Positions 1 through 8,597 of a stretch of DNA of 64,000 bases are shown one piece after another. A model generated the notes under the pieces. The model did not search any database, was not told where the DNA came from, and saw only the letters and a list, made by a program, of their open reading frames with translations. Within the stretch, counting starts at the first letter, position 1. Each line of letters begins with the position of its first letter. A program made the translations under genes and the position numbers. The stretch comes from Vibrio hepatarius (GTDB taxonomy: Bacteria > Pseudomonadota > Gammaproteobacteria > Enterobacterales > Vibrionaceae): assembly GCF_011806575.1 (NCBI RefSeq), contig NZ_JAATOO010000011.1:62001-126000 (forward strand), written 5' to 3'.

Positions 1-3000
1 TTCTTTAAAGTCGCGGTAGATGTACGCATCGTTGGCAAGAATATTGTCAAACGAACCAGACGCATTCAGTGAACCAACTACGTTGTCTTTAACCCGCGCA
101 CGAATTTTAAACTCACGGGTTTCACCTGCTTTAAGTGAGAAACTGGTACTGTCTGAACCTGGTGGATAGACTAGGTCTTCAGTCGTTTGACCTTGCCAAC
201 CCGCACCATCACCGTAATCAAACTCCCAGTACTCAAACGGAGACTGATCGTAATAGTCTGGGTATTGCTTATCTTTGTCGTTGGCAAGCACCGCTTTGAT
301 TTCGGTTAAACGGTCAACCAGCTTCAACTCGTTTGCCGTGTTCGCACTGTTGTTTTGTACGTAGATGCTGTAAATCACGTCTTCGCCCGGCACAAACAGT
401 GTTTTGTCCGCGGTTTTTACTATAGATACGTTGAGCTTATCTTCGCCGCTGTCACCGATCTCGGCTGACGCAGATTGATTGAGCCCTGTTGCTGGGTCGC
501 GAATCTCAACCGTGTTGGAAATTTCTTCTTTGTCGTAGTCGTTACGCACTAAACCGCGAATGGTGTAAGTAACGAACCCCATGCCTTGCGCGGTTTTCGG
601 GTCAATATCTACCTTGGTATTAATATTACCGTTATCTGGGTAGTTAGACTTACTACCTGCATAACTGCCCGTTTTAAATGGTGAGTTATTGTCATCCGTC
701 GCTGATGTAATCTTCCATTCCGAGAAGGCGTTCATACCAATGATGTCATCGTTTACCGCCACTTCATTGGCATAGCCCGCACCTCGGTTATACACAGAAA
801 CCTTGAAGTCGACCCACTCACCCGGAACAAAGTTGTCATTGTCAGTTGTTTTCACTACCACCACATCGGGTGTTTTGGGTTTCACCAATGCGGTATCAGA
901 CAATTGTGACTGAGAATCTGAATCAGGCGTTTCAACTCTCGCAGTATTTTTGATTTCGCCATAGACGATTTCATCACCGTTACTGCGGTCAATCTGCGCA
1001 ACAATGGTGTAGATGATTTCAACGTTCGGCGGGATCTGCGCAACGGTGTCGAGGTCTTTGTTGTCTTCAAAGGTTCCGACATCAGTAAATTTGCTATTCC
1101 CGTTAAGCAATGGATTGTCCGACACAATCTCAGCGCTGATCGTCCAAGATGAGAATACTTGCTTCGTCGTCGTATCAGGCTCTAGCAGTTCCGCTTGAAT
1201 GTTTGAAATTTCATCGACAACACGTACGTTGGTTGCATAGCCGTTCCCTTTCGGGTTTTTCACTCGAACTTGGTAGGTGACTTCGGTTTCTTGTTTCGCG
1301 TAGCTGGTCTGCTCACCGTGAAAACTTGAATCATTATTGGTCTTGACTGCTTTCGACATTTGCAGCGTGAAATCACGTGGGTCCGAACCTCGGTCGGCAT
1401 ACACGGTACCATCAACGGTAACGCTGTTTTGAATATGACCATTCGCCAGCGGGTGTATCTTTGCTTTGATGGTGTAGATGATGTAGGAGTGCGGCTCTAG
1501 TGTTGCCTGTACATTCAAGTCATCTGGATTTGTAAGTGTGCCCGAGATACCGGTATCGGTCGATGTCGCGGCAGAACCATCAGAGCGGTAAGCTTCTGCG
1601 GTGACTTCCCAGCTCATAAATGCGGGAATGATTTTCCCTGCCGTGCTAACGGTTTCAAGCGTTGAGATCTCATCGACAACGGGAACCATATTGGCAAAAC
1701 CGTCACCATCGTTATCGATACGTATGGTGTAAGTAAGCACGTCACCCGCCGAATAATAACGGTTATCCACGTCTTTACTCGCGCGTAGGTTGTCGTCTGG
1801 CATCTGCACACCAGAGCCTTCTTCGCTCACGTTATCACTACAAGAAGCATCATCTAAGATTAAGCCAACGCTTGAATCATTCACTTCCGCAGTCAGTTTG
1901 TATTGGACCGTTTTGCCCGGAGCGATGTCTGGCGACATTGTGATCGGCGACGTTGTCCACGCACCGTAGTTATAGCTGCCAGGATCCGTACCCTGATCAT
2001 CCTCGCTGCTCGCGGGTTCTAACTTCCAGCGTTTAAATGCCTGCCCTACCCCAGCACCGGCAGCTTGGTCTGTGGTGACACAGGTTAGGTCATCAACCAC
2101 TTTCAGGTTGTTAGCAAAATATTTAGACGAGCTATTCGAAACGGTAATGTCGTATTCGACCGTTTGCCCCGGCACATACTGTGAAGCACTGGTGGTCTTT
2201 TTGATTGAGATTTCTGAATCATCAACGTTCAGGACGCGCTCAGCGCTCACTACCGAGCTAACTTGATCATCTTGAATAAAATCGCCATGTTGGTCATAGA
2301 GTGAAGCGGTAAGACCTTGAATATCACCAATCGCAACTGGCGAAATGTTAGCGGCAATTTCGTAGCTGATGGATTCGTTCGGATACAGTGAGATGGTGTC
2401 ATCAAACGCAACATCGGTTAGAGTGCCAGTTTCGTTAATTGATGAATGAGAATTGGCGCCAATACCGGTGACACGAATCGTCCAAGTCGCAAACGGATTC
2501 CCCGTTACGTCGGTATGGTTGTGTTCGGATTGTAGGTTGTTGCCCAGACCAAGTGTCGATAGCACGCTATCAATATTGTGTTTGACGTTAAAGTCATGGG
2601 CTACGCCAGCACCGGTATTCTTCACTTCAATATTGAATACACGCTGTTCACCGACTATGTATGAGGAGGTCTTATTGACCGAGTGTGTGATAGTGACTTC
2701 TGCTTTTGCGGGAGGAGTAGTACGTTCCTCACTAATCACCACACCATCTTTGGTCGTCGAACTTGCAGACGTGACAATGTCACCTACCAAATCATCTGCA
2801 ACAGTCGCGAGAATGGTGTAAGTCAGCGATCCGCCCACATCGATCTTCGCGTCCGTGACGTTAAGGTTATCACTGGTGGCAAACGTCCCTAACTCACTGC
2901 TACTACCTGACTCTTTACCGCTGATCGATACCGAGCTAAACGGACTAACAGAGTCACCTGAGATATTCTCAACAGAAAGTGACTTAAATGCCTGTGCAAT

Positions 3001-3624
3001 GTCGAGACCTTGCACGGCATATTCGCCCGTATTGGTCGCAGTTAGAGTGTAAGTGAGGGTTTGTCCTACAACATACTCTGGTTTGTCGACTGACAAACTC
3101 AAGTTGTACTGGTAAGGAACCGGATTAAACACAGTGGCCTGTGGCGATTCGAACTGCTCTGGGGTTCCATCGCCGTCAACATCAAGGCTTACTTTGGCGT
3201 TGGGTAGCGTTATAGTGCCAGTAACGTCGTCACTCACTTTTGCCTGCATGCGATAGACAATTGAACCGTAAGGAAACAACTCCGCATCCACCACATCGAG
3301 GTTGTCGTTCGTGCTGGCATACGTGCCCGGTTCTGACGCATAAGTGAAAGAGGCAGTTGTCGTCAGGCTGGTAAAAGCTTTGCCACTACCTGATTCTGTC
3401 GACGCCAAGGTATCCCATACCAAATATTGCACAGCGACATTTTGTATCCTACTCGCCGTATTGTTTTTTACCGAGACTTCATACTCGACAACTTTACCGT
3501 TTTCGTAAACGGCTTCAACTGGCGAAACACTAACATCGATATCTGCCGCCAATGCGCGAACCGAGAAAGCAAGTAGAAGCAAAGTTAACAATGTATAAAG
3601 TCTAGAAGAAAACTGATTGAACAA
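1..3624 (-). CDS. Exported DUF11-repeat surface protein, C-terminus outside window
   Basis: The minus-strand frame stays open from position 3624 to the window edge (about 1208 codons) with no stop seen. It starts with a hydrophobic signal peptide (LLTLLLLAFSVRALAA then D). The rest is tandem modules of roughly 130-150 residues. Each repeats a phrase like YVPGQTVEYDITVSN, then a G-x-A-N...VVDE phrase, a W-x-I/V strand and a Y-T-I-x-A strand. This is the DUF11 (conserved repeat, Ig-like) pattern of large bacterial surface or secreted proteins. Family knowledge suggests a structural or adhesive role; the ligand is unknown. A TAA lies three codons upstream of TTG 3624 and no ATG precedes the signal peptide, so TTG is the likely start, with GGGA about 10 nt before it. 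The 3' end, where an anchor or sorting domain would lie, is missing. Family confident, function unknown. Confidence 0.8.
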   Translation of the reverse strand, partial: MFNQFSSRLYTLLTLLLLAFSVRALAADIDVSVSPVEAVYENGKVVEYEVSVKNNTASRIQNVAVQYLVWDTLASTESGSGKAFTSLTTTASFTYASEPGTYASTNDNLDVVDAELFPYGSIVYRMQAKVSDDVTGTITLPNAKVSLDVDGDGTPEQFESPQATVFNPVPYQYNLSLSVDKPEYVVGQTLTYTLTATNTGEYAVQGLDIAQAFKSLSVENISGDSVSPFSSVSISGKESGSSSELGTFATSDNLNVTDAKIDVGGSLTYTILATVADDLVGDIVTSASSTTKDGVVISEERTTPPAKAEVTITHSVNKTSSYIVGEQRVFNIEVKNTGAGVAHDFNVKHNIDSVLSTLGLGNNLQSEHNHTDVTGNPFATWTIRVTGIGANSHSSINETGTLTDVAFDDTISLYPNESISYEIAANISPVAIGDIQGLTASLYDQHGDFIQDDQVSSVVSAERVLNVDDSEISIKKTTSASQYVPGQTVEYDITVSNSSSKYFANNLKVVDDLTCVTTDQAAGAGVGQAFKRWKLEPASSEDDQGTDPGSYNYGAWTTSPITMSPDIAPGKTVQYKLTAEVNDSSVGLILDDASCSDNVSEEGSGVQMPDDNLRASKDVDNRYYSAGDVLTYTIRIDNDGDGFANMVPVVDEISTLETVSTAGKIIPAFMSWEVTAEAYRSDGSAATSTDTGISGTLTNPDDLNVQATLEPHSYIIYTIKAKIHPLANGHIQNSVTVDGTVYADRGSDPRDFTLQMSKAVKTNNDSSFHGEQTSYAKQETEVTYQVRVKNPKGNGYATNVRVVDEISNIQAELLEPDTTTKQVFSSWTISAEIVSDNPLLNGNSKFTDVGTFEDNKDLDTVAQIPPNVEIIYTIVAQIDRSNGDEIVYGEIKNTARVETPDSDSQSQLSDTALVKPKTPDVVVVKTTDNDNFVPGEWVDFKVSVYNRGAGYANEVAVNDDIIGMNAFSEWKITSATDDNNSPFKTGSYAGSKSNYPDNGNINTKVDIDPKTAQGMGFVTYTIRGLVRNDYDKEEISNTVEIRDPATGLNQSASAEIGDSGEDKLNVSIVKTADKTLFVPGEDVIYSIYVQNNSANTANELKLVDRLTEIKAVLANDKDKQYPDYYDQSPFEYWEFDYGDGAGWQGQTTEDLVYPPGSDSTSFSLKAGETREFKIRARVKDNVVGSLNASGSFDNILANDAYIYRDFKE

Positions 3625-3726
3625 ACTGAGTTATCCCACTGTAAATAGGTTGTTATTAACTGCAAAAATACTTCGACAAGGATTGACGAGGTGTAAGTTA
3701 TTGATCGGGGTTTTATTCGAGTGCGG

Positions 3727-3755
3727 ATAATATACCAATGAATTGGTTATTTAAA
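3727..3755 (-). promoter_or_regulatory. Candidate promoter with palindrome for the DUF11 gene
   Basis: On the minus strand a TATTAT -10 (3727-3732) lies about 100 nt before the TTG start, with a weak TTTAAA -35 at 3750-3755. The spacer is filled by a perfect 6-bp inverted repeat, ACCAAT-GA-ATTGGT (3734-3747). A palindrome between -35 and -10 would suit a repressor or a MerR-type activator. This is inferred from sequence only. Confidence 0.3.
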
Positions 3756-3927
3756 GAACAGAATATATATAATAAAATTGATTAGTTAAAATGTAAGAAT
3801 AAACTTACAATATAGAGTATCATAAGGGATATTTTTGAAATTTAGTTATTATAAAACAAAGAAAAACGCCATTTATTAAAAAGTTAAAATAAATGAAACA
3901 ATATTTAAATTTGTTAAACAATGAGAG

Positions 3928-3956
3928 AATGAGCCTCAAGTCAATTGAAGCTCATT
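3928..3956 (-). terminator. Hairpin after pepT
   Basis: The inverted repeat AATGAGC/GCTCATT (3928-3934 and 3950-3956) with an inner TCAA/TTGA pair lies 15 nt beyond the pepT stop. The minus-strand side downstream is only moderately T-rich, while the plus side carries a T5 run. Termination strength is therefore uncertain. Confidence 0.5.
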
Positions 3957-3970
3957 TTTATGGTGTAATA

Positions 3971-5200
3971 TTATTTATACTGTAAAGCTATTCGATTAGA
4001 TAGCGTAACAATCACATTTACCGCTTGTTCCATACCTTCTATCGTGATGAATTCATGAATACCATGAAAATTATATCCACCAGTAAAGATGTTCGGGCAC
4101 GGCAACCCCATAAAGGATAATCTCGCACCATCAGTGCCACCACGAATCGGCTTGATTAACGGCTCAACATCACATGCTTCCATGGCTTGTTTTGCCAAAT
4201 CAATAATATGCGGAAATGGTTCAACCATTTCTTTCATATTGAAATAACTGTCTGTTAATTTTAATTCAACTTTACCTTTATTTAAGGTCGAATTTAGCTC
4301 ATCAACCTTTTGCTGCATAAAGGCTTTTCTTTGGGCTAAACCGTCACGTTCAAAATCGCGAATAATATAGCTGAGCTCACTACGTGCTACCGACATACGT
4401 GCCGATTTTAAATGATAAAAACCCTGATAACCTTCAGTGGTTTCCGGTGTTTCATCTTCCGGCATCATAAGTTGGAATTTGGCGGCGATATTCATCGCGT
4501 TCACCATCTTATCTTTCGCAGTTCCCGGATGAACATTTACACCGTGGCAAATCACATCGGCGGTCGTAGCATTAAAGTTCTCGTATTCCAATTCACCGAC
4601 GGGGCCACCATCAATCGTGTACGCCCACTCTGCGCCAAACTTTTCAACATCGAATAAGTTTGCGCCACGGCCAATTTCTTCATCTGGCGTAAAACCAATG
4701 CAGATATCACCATGAGCGATATCAGGGTTAGCGATAAGATGCGCGACCGCGGTAAGAATTTCAGCGATGCCCGCTTTATTATCCGCACCTAATAATGTCG
4801 TACCATCAGCGGTAATTAAATTATGTCCATGAAGCTTATGAAGCTCAGGATATTGGATAGGAGACAGCACTTCGTCGCCTTTACCTAGTGCGATGTCGCC
4901 GCCTTGGTAGTCTTCAACAATCTGTGGCTTAACCTTTTTACCCGACGCATCCGGCGCGGTGTCCATATGGGCAATGAAGCCAACCGCTGGCACAGGATAA
5001 TCAACATTGCGCGGCAATCTCGCCATCAAGTAACCGTTGTGATCGAGAGAAACATCGCTCAGGCCAAGATCGATCAGCTCTTGTTTTAGATGTTGGGCAA
5101 AGGTCATCTGCCCTTCACTACTTGGGCAATGGGCGTTATCTGGGTTTGATTGTGTGTCAAAGGTAACGTAGCGCAGAAAGCGTTGTACTAATTTATCCAT
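3971..5200 (-). CDS. pepT: Peptidase T (tripeptide aminopeptidase)
   Basis: This 409-residue protein is a cytosolic M20B zinc peptidase that removes the N-terminal residue of tripeptides, recycling peptides as nitrogen and carbon source. The M20 metal motifs are visible: H78-x-D80 in [10 protein letters not shown]140 in [10 protein letters not shown]174-E175 in [10 protein letters not shown]197 in TIDGGP and the C-terminal GIHEF histidine. Length matches the family. The ATG is preceded by AAGAGA at good spacing. It appears monocistronic, with a hairpin on its downstream side and a terminator (5326-5349) separating it from the upstream transporter gene. Identity is very likely. Confidence 0.95.
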   Translation of the reverse strand: MDKLVQRFLRYVTFDTQSNPDNAHCPSSEGQMTFAQHLKQELIDLGLSDVSLDHNGYLMARLPRNVDYPVPAVGFIAHMDTAPDASGKKVKPQIVEDYQGGDIALGKGDEVLSPIQYPELHKLHGHNLITADGTTLLGADNKAGIAEILTAVAHLIANPDIAHGDICIGFTPDEEIGRGANLFDVEKFGAEWAYTIDGGPVGELEYENFNATTADVICHGVNVHPGTAKDKMVNAMNIAAKFQLMMPEDETPETTEGYQGFYHLKSARMSVARSELSYIIRDFERDGLAQRKAFMQQKVDELNSTLNKGKVELKLTDSYFNMKEMVEPFPHIIDLAKQAMEACDVEPLIKPIRGGTDGARLSFMGLPCPNIFTGGYNFHGIHEFITIEGMEQAVNVIVTLSNRIALQYK

Positions 5201-5325
5201 CGTGTCTATCTCTTATAATGGCGCTCTTATCATTTGGGCGTAGGATCCATAGACCACATCCTACGCCTAACGATATGAGAGGCTTTGCTGTAAATCAGGT
5301 TTCCTTCTGATTAGCAAAAACACAA

Positions 5326-5349
5326 AAGCTCGGCACAAAGGCCGAGCTT
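5326..5349. terminator. Terminator after the CNT transporter gene
   Basis: A 9-bp perfect stem AAGCTCGGC/GCCGAGCTT with a 6-nt loop is flanked by A and T runs on both sides. It lies 26 nt past the transporter stop on the minus strand. Confidence 0.85.
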
Positions 5350-5374
5350 TATTTTATAAGTAAAGTGTTACAAC

Positions 5375-6583
5375 TTAGAGCAGGATAAAAATACCCGCCA
5401 AACATGCGCTCATCAGGTTGGCTAACGTACCCGCCAAAACCGCTTTGATACCTAGGTTAGCCACTTCAGAGCGACGCTCTGGGGCAATCACACCAATAGA
5501 ACCAAGCTGGATAGCAATTGAGCCTATGTTAGCAAAGCCACACAGCGCAAAAGTAATGATCACTTGGCTGTGCTCAGAGAGCAGCGCTTTGTGCTCAACA
5601 AAGTCGATGAAAGCAACAAACTCGTTCATTACGATCTTCTGACCAATGTAAGAGCCCGCGGCTAGTACTTCATGAGAAGGGACACCGATCACCCAAGCCA
5701 GTGGCGAGAACAGATAGCCGAATAGCGCTTGCAGGGTGATGCCACTGAAACCCGCTACCTCACCTAAACTCTCAAGACCAGTGTTGACCATCGCGATTAC
5801 ACTGACGAATGCGATCAACATAGTACCTACGGCAACCGCGACCTTCATACCATTCATCGCGCCACTTGCCAGTGCATCGATAACGTTACTTTCTTGCGCT
5901 TTGTCCATCTCTACAGAGGATTGGTCAACCGGCGTATCACGTTCAGGAACGATAATTTTTGCCATCATCAAGCTGCCCGGTGCAGCCATAAAACTCGCTG
6001 CGATAAGGTACTTGAGTTCGACACCTAGCCCTGCGTAACCACCGAGCACACTGCCCGCTACCGACGCCATACCACCAGCCATTACAGCGAATAGTTCAGA
6101 GCGAGTCATACGAGAGAGGAAAGGACGAACAAGAAGAGGAGATTCACCCTGAGAAAGGAAGATGTTGCCTGTCGCAACGAGAGATTCAGCTTTACTGGTA
6201 CCGAGGAATTTCTGGATGCCACCACCGATAAATTCGATGACTTTTTGCATGATACCTAAGTAATAAAGGGCAGAGATTAAAGCACTGAAGAAAATGATAA
6301 TAGGGAGAACGCGAACAGCAAAGATAAAACCAGTATTGGCTAAATCACCAAATAGGAATCGAATGCCTTCATCGGCAAATCCTAATAGACTCGAAACACC
6401 ACTACTTAAACTGGTGAGTGCGGCTTGTCCCCAAGGGAAATACAGCACCAAAGCAGCAAACCCGACTTGAAGCAACAATGCACGAGACACTGTTTTCCAA
6501 TTAATCGACTTGCGACTTTCTGATAGTAGAACTGCACACGCTAACAGTACGACTATACCGATTAAGCCAAATAAAACATTCAT
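5375..6583 (-). CDS. nupC: CNT-family nucleoside transporter (NupC type)
   Basis: This 402-residue inner-membrane protein is a concentrative nucleoside transporter that imports nucleosides with a cation gradient. Family signatures are SKAESLVATGNIFLSQGESPLLVRPF-type sequence near the middle, then GVPSHEVLAAGSYIGQK, MNEFVAF and FALCGFANIGSIAIQLG in the C-terminal half. These correspond to the substrate and sodium-binding hairpins of the family. About ten hydrophobic segments are present. The ATG at 6583 follows a structured leader of about 110 nt (separate entry). Vibrios often carry several CNT paralogues, so the symbol is tentative and the preferred nucleoside cannot be read from sequence. 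Confidence 0.88.
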   Translation of the reverse strand: MNVLFGLIGIVVLLACAVLLSESRKSINWKTVSRALLLQVGFAALVLYFPWGQAALTSLSSGVSSLLGFADEGIRFLFGDLANTGFIFAVRVLPIIIFFSALISALYYLGIMQKVIEFIGGGIQKFLGTSKAESLVATGNIFLSQGESPLLVRPFLSRMTRSELFAVMAGGMASVAGSVLGGYAGLGVELKYLIAASFMAAPGSLMMAKIIVPERDTPVDQSSVEMDKAQESNVIDALASGAMNGMKVAVAVGTMLIAFVSVIAMVNTGLESLGEVAGFSGITLQALFGYLFSPLAWVIGVPSHEVLAAGSYIGQKIVMNEFVAFIDFVEHKALLSEHSQVIITFALCGFANIGSIAIQLGSIGVIAPERRSEVANLGIKAVLAGTLANLMSACLAGIFILL

Positions 6584-6694
6584 TTAAGATAACCTCTACA
6601 AGCATTGAGTTGGCAGCTGGTCCGGTCCGTGGGGTCATTCACCATTCCCTGTGACGGCTTGTATTGGTAGAGCACTGCTCTTAACCGGGCGGAA
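6584..6694 (-). promoter_or_regulatory. Structured 5' leader of the CNT transporter gene
   Basis: The region between the putative -10 (6695-6700) and the ATG is GC-rich and rich in inverted repeats, unlike its surroundings. AGAGC-AGT-GCTCT can fold near the 5' end. A second fold pairs CCGT (6627-6630) with ACGG (6654-6657), and the adjacent GGG with CCC. The loop contains GGGAATGGTGAAT, reminiscent of part of the cobalamin riboswitch core, but other conserved blocks were not found. Leader regulation is likely; the ligand is unknown. Confidence 0.35.
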
Positions 6695-6726
6695 AGTATA
6701 ACGAACAAAAATAGATATTCATCACA
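6695..6726 (-). promoter_or_regulatory. Candidate nupC promoter with a CRP-like half-site
   Basis: A TATACT -10 (6695-6700) lies on the minus strand. A TGTGA half-site (6722-6726) upstream suggests CRP input, as is known for enterobacterial nupC. The second half-site, TCTAT, is degenerate and the -35 is poor. Confidence 0.3.
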
Positions 6727-6801
6727 TATTTTTAAGCAAACGTTCAACTGTTCACTCTGCAATCAATATCGGTATTTACGAGTGTTTTATCGGAGGAAAA
6801 G

Positions 6802-6852
6802 ATGAGAAGAAGAAATAATCTCGTACGCTGTTACACGCACATTATGGAGTAG
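6802..6852 (+). CDS. Candidate 16-residue small ORF or leader peptide
   Basis: ATG 6802 is preceded by a perfect GGAGG (6792-6796) at 5-nt spacing, an unusually strong ribosome-binding site. The ORF encodes MRRRNNLVRCYTHIME and then TAG. An intrinsic terminator follows about 155 nt downstream with no larger gene between. It could be a small protein, a leader peptide or chance. No family was recognised. Confidence 0.25.
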   Translation: MRRRNNLVRCYTHIME

Positions 6853-7006
6853 AGTCACAGTTCGGAAAATACAATCATTCTTAATTGATAAAATACTTGG
6901 CTAACGCGATTTTGGCTTCTAGGTTTATATTGAGTGGTTTAACGTACCCTTAAATAATTCCTACTCCCTAACAACGTCATTGGCTTAACAACAAGCACAA
7001 CCCAAG

Positions 7007-7030
7007 GCCCCACAATCATGTGGGGCTTTT
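7007..7030 (+). terminator. Orphan intrinsic terminator
   Basis: An 8-bp stem GCCCCACA/TGTGGGGC with an ATCA loop is followed by TTTTAT. It is oriented for plus-strand transcripts but lies upstream of the 7087 gene, so it must end a short RNA from the preceding intergenic region. Confidence 0.65.
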
Positions 7031-7086
7031 ATAATTGTGGCCTACGGGTATACAATACGCGACCGTTTTACGTTCGAGACATCACC

Positions 7087-7533
7087 ATGCAACGCGACTA
7101 CACTTACGCTTCCCTGTCACAATCCTCTCGTGAAGAGCTCGAAGAACTGAGCCTCAGACTTGTCCATCGTCTGGTTCCAGAAGAATCTATGAACGAGCTG
7201 TTTACTTTTGAGCACGATGAAAGTGAATCCGAAGACAAACTTCAAGAAGCGCAGTTTGACGCGATGCTAAGAATGAATGCCATTGCGTTGAGTGAACTGC
7301 CTGCATTGTTTAGCGAATCTGATAACAAGCAACAAAACATTGAACGCATGCAGCGTCTGTTGCTTTGGCATTTCTATGCAGTGTCTTTCCATTTAGAGCG
7401 AGCAATTCCGTTACAAACGCACTGTAATCACGTAGAAATCATCGTTAAGCAGAGCCCACAAAACGCTTTGGAATGGGTAACCACCCTGACAGACTTGCTC
7501 AGACAATATGCTCAAATCGCCCAAAATAGCTAA
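7087..7533 (+). CDS. Conserved hypothetical helical protein
   Basis: This 148-residue protein of unknown function is predicted cytosolic, with no signal peptide or membrane segment. It is acidic and almost entirely helical in composition, with phrases such as SREELEELSLRLVHRL and a C-terminal WVTTLTDLLRQYAQI helix. The frame is open further upstream to an ATG at 7018. That ATG lies inside the terminator hairpin, so the internal ATG at 7087 is the likely start. A TATAAT-like element at 7029-7034 and TATACAAT slightly later could serve as promoters. It is flanked by terminators on both sides, so it is monocistronic. I do not recognise a domain. Confidence 0.6.
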   Translation: MQRDYTYASLSQSSREELEELSLRLVHRLVPEESMNELFTFEHDESESEDKLQEAQFDAMLRMNAIALSELPALFSESDNKQQNIERMQRLLLWHFYAVSFHLERAIPLQTHCNHVEIIVKQSPQNALEWVTTLTDLLRQYAQIAQNS

Positions 7534-7554
7534 GCTGACTAGCGATTCGCAAAT

Positions 7555-7584
7555 AAAAAGCCCGCCATCTTCGGCGGGCTTTTT
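7555..7584. terminator. Bidirectional terminator
   Basis: The stem AAAAAGCCCGCC/GGCGGGCTTTTT with an ATCTTC loop lies between the convergent 7087 gene and the carbonic anhydrase gene. Confidence 0.9.
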
Positions 7585-7601
7585 CATATTCCATAGAATA
7601 A

Positions 7602-8321
7602 TCAGTCTGTCAGCACTTTACGCGCGTTAAGCGGCTGAACCGGACGATTGTTGTGGCCCATCGCTTGTTCAAACTGGCCGATTTGGCCTGCGGACAAACT
7701 CTTCGCTTCTTTCATCACGAACCAACGTACGCCTTCGCTACAAGGCGGTGTCGTCAACGAACCATTGAAGCGATAGTAGTCATCCTCATTTGGCAGCAAC
7801 TCCGTCAGTTTAAAGCTGCTCGAGAGAGATTTGGTCTCACCTTTTTGAGGCGCCGCTTCTAGCAACTTCGCTAGTTGAGGGTTAGCCGATTGTGCCTGAT
7901 CAAACATCACAGCAATAACCGCTAAGTTACCGTCTTTATCTGCGTTAACAAAGTGTGCTTCTAGCGGATAGTGCTGACTTTTTACCGTGTTTTCGGATGG
8001 TGTATGGAAATGGAACTGAGCGAGAGAGAACTCCACACCATCCACTTTAAATGTATTTGCTCCCTCTACTTTCGCCTGCAAAGTGTGGCCATTGTTGGTG
8101 ATACCCGTTACCACACCGGTGTAGTTGATATTAAGATCAACCAGATCGGCTTCAACAGGCTGATGAATATCAATTGGGCTTTGGTTCTTACCTTGGGCAC
8201 ATTCTGCTGCCACATTGCCCCAGTGCTCTGGACCATGTTCACCTTCATAACCCCAATTGGAGGCGTAACTCGAAGACGCAACTGCACTTAATAATGCCAA
8301 CACTACAACGTTTTTCTTCAT
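7602..8321 (-). CDS. Periplasmic alpha-class carbonic anhydrase
   Basis: This 239-residue enzyme interconverts CO2 and bicarbonate in the periplasm. A signal peptide (MKKNVVVLALLSAVASSSYA) is followed by alpha-class signatures: CAQGKNQSPIDI, QFHFHTPSEN with zinc ligands H104 and H106, EAHFVN with H123, FNGSLTTPPCSEG and NNRPVQPLNAR. C41 and the TPPC cysteine can form the usual disulfide. The frame extends upstream, but the second ATG of the ATGATG pair (8321) has AAGGA at ideal spacing and begins the signal peptide. It is monocistronic. Identification is very secure. Confidence 0.95.
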   Translation of the reverse strand: MKKNVVVLALLSAVASSSYASNWGYEGEHGPEHWGNVAAECAQGKNQSPIDIHQPVEADLVDLNINYTGVVTGITNNGHTLQAKVEGANTFKVDGVEFSLAQFHFHTPSENTVKSQHYPLEAHFVNADKDGNLAVIAVMFDQAQSANPQLAKLLEAAPQKGETKSLSSSFKLTELLPNEDDYYRFNGSLTTPPCSEGVRWFVMKEAKSLSAGQIGQFEQAMGHNNRPVQPLNARKVLTD

Positions 8322-8537
8322 CATGATTCCTTTTGTTATGTTTGCTAATCGATGTATGTTAAGCACCCATAAATCTAACATTTACTATGGAATCTATGAT
8401 TGCAGAGTAAATTTGGAAGCAGTCGCAATACTTGTACTGAGCACCAAATTGCGTCCAAACAAATCAAATACCTTGGTTCAAAAAATCAACGCCAGCCAGT
8501 GTTGCCTTAAGCGCAACAAAAAAGCCAATTGACCTTA

Positions 8538-8567
8538 TTGTCCGCAATCAAAATCGCTATTTATACT
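8538..8567 (+). promoter_or_regulatory. Candidate promoter of the serine acetyltransferase gene
   Basis: TTGTCC (8538-8543) and TATACT (8562-8567) with an 18-nt spacer lie about 31 nt before the ATG at 8598. Confidence 0.45.
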
Positions 8568-8597
8568 GTTCTCATCGTTAACATTTGAGCAACATCA

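Larger units (their letters stand above)
3625..3970. other. AT-rich intergenic region between pepT and the DUF11 gene
   Basis: This 346-nt stretch holds the pepT hairpin at 3928-3956 and the DUF11 promoter candidate near 3727-3755. Between them is very AT-rich sequence with no credible ORF. Nothing else was recognised. Confidence 0.5.
6584..7086. other. 503-nt divergent intergenic region
   Basis: It holds the transporter leader and promoter (minus strand), a 16-codon candidate ORF with a strong ribosome-binding site (6802-6852), and an orphan plus-strand terminator (7007-7030). The terminator sits before the next gene, so a short transcript may arise here. Confidence 0.4.

Noticed and set aside
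6661..6692. tRNA-like D-arm sequence (TTGGTAGAGCA...) in the nupC leader
   Set aside because: No acceptor stem, anticodon arm or GTTCGAATC T-loop follows, so it is not a tRNA gene; at most a chance or remnant similarity.
6584..6694. Cobalamin riboswitch
   Set aside because: Only a GGGAA...GGTGAA resemblance is present; the conserved CTGCCCCCGCAACTG-type block and the B12-box context are missing, and a nucleoside transporter is not a usual target.
6580..6762. 60-codon upstream frame overlapping the nupC start by ATGA
   Set aside because: It starts upstream of the likely promoter -10 and would need a TTG start; coupling is improbable.
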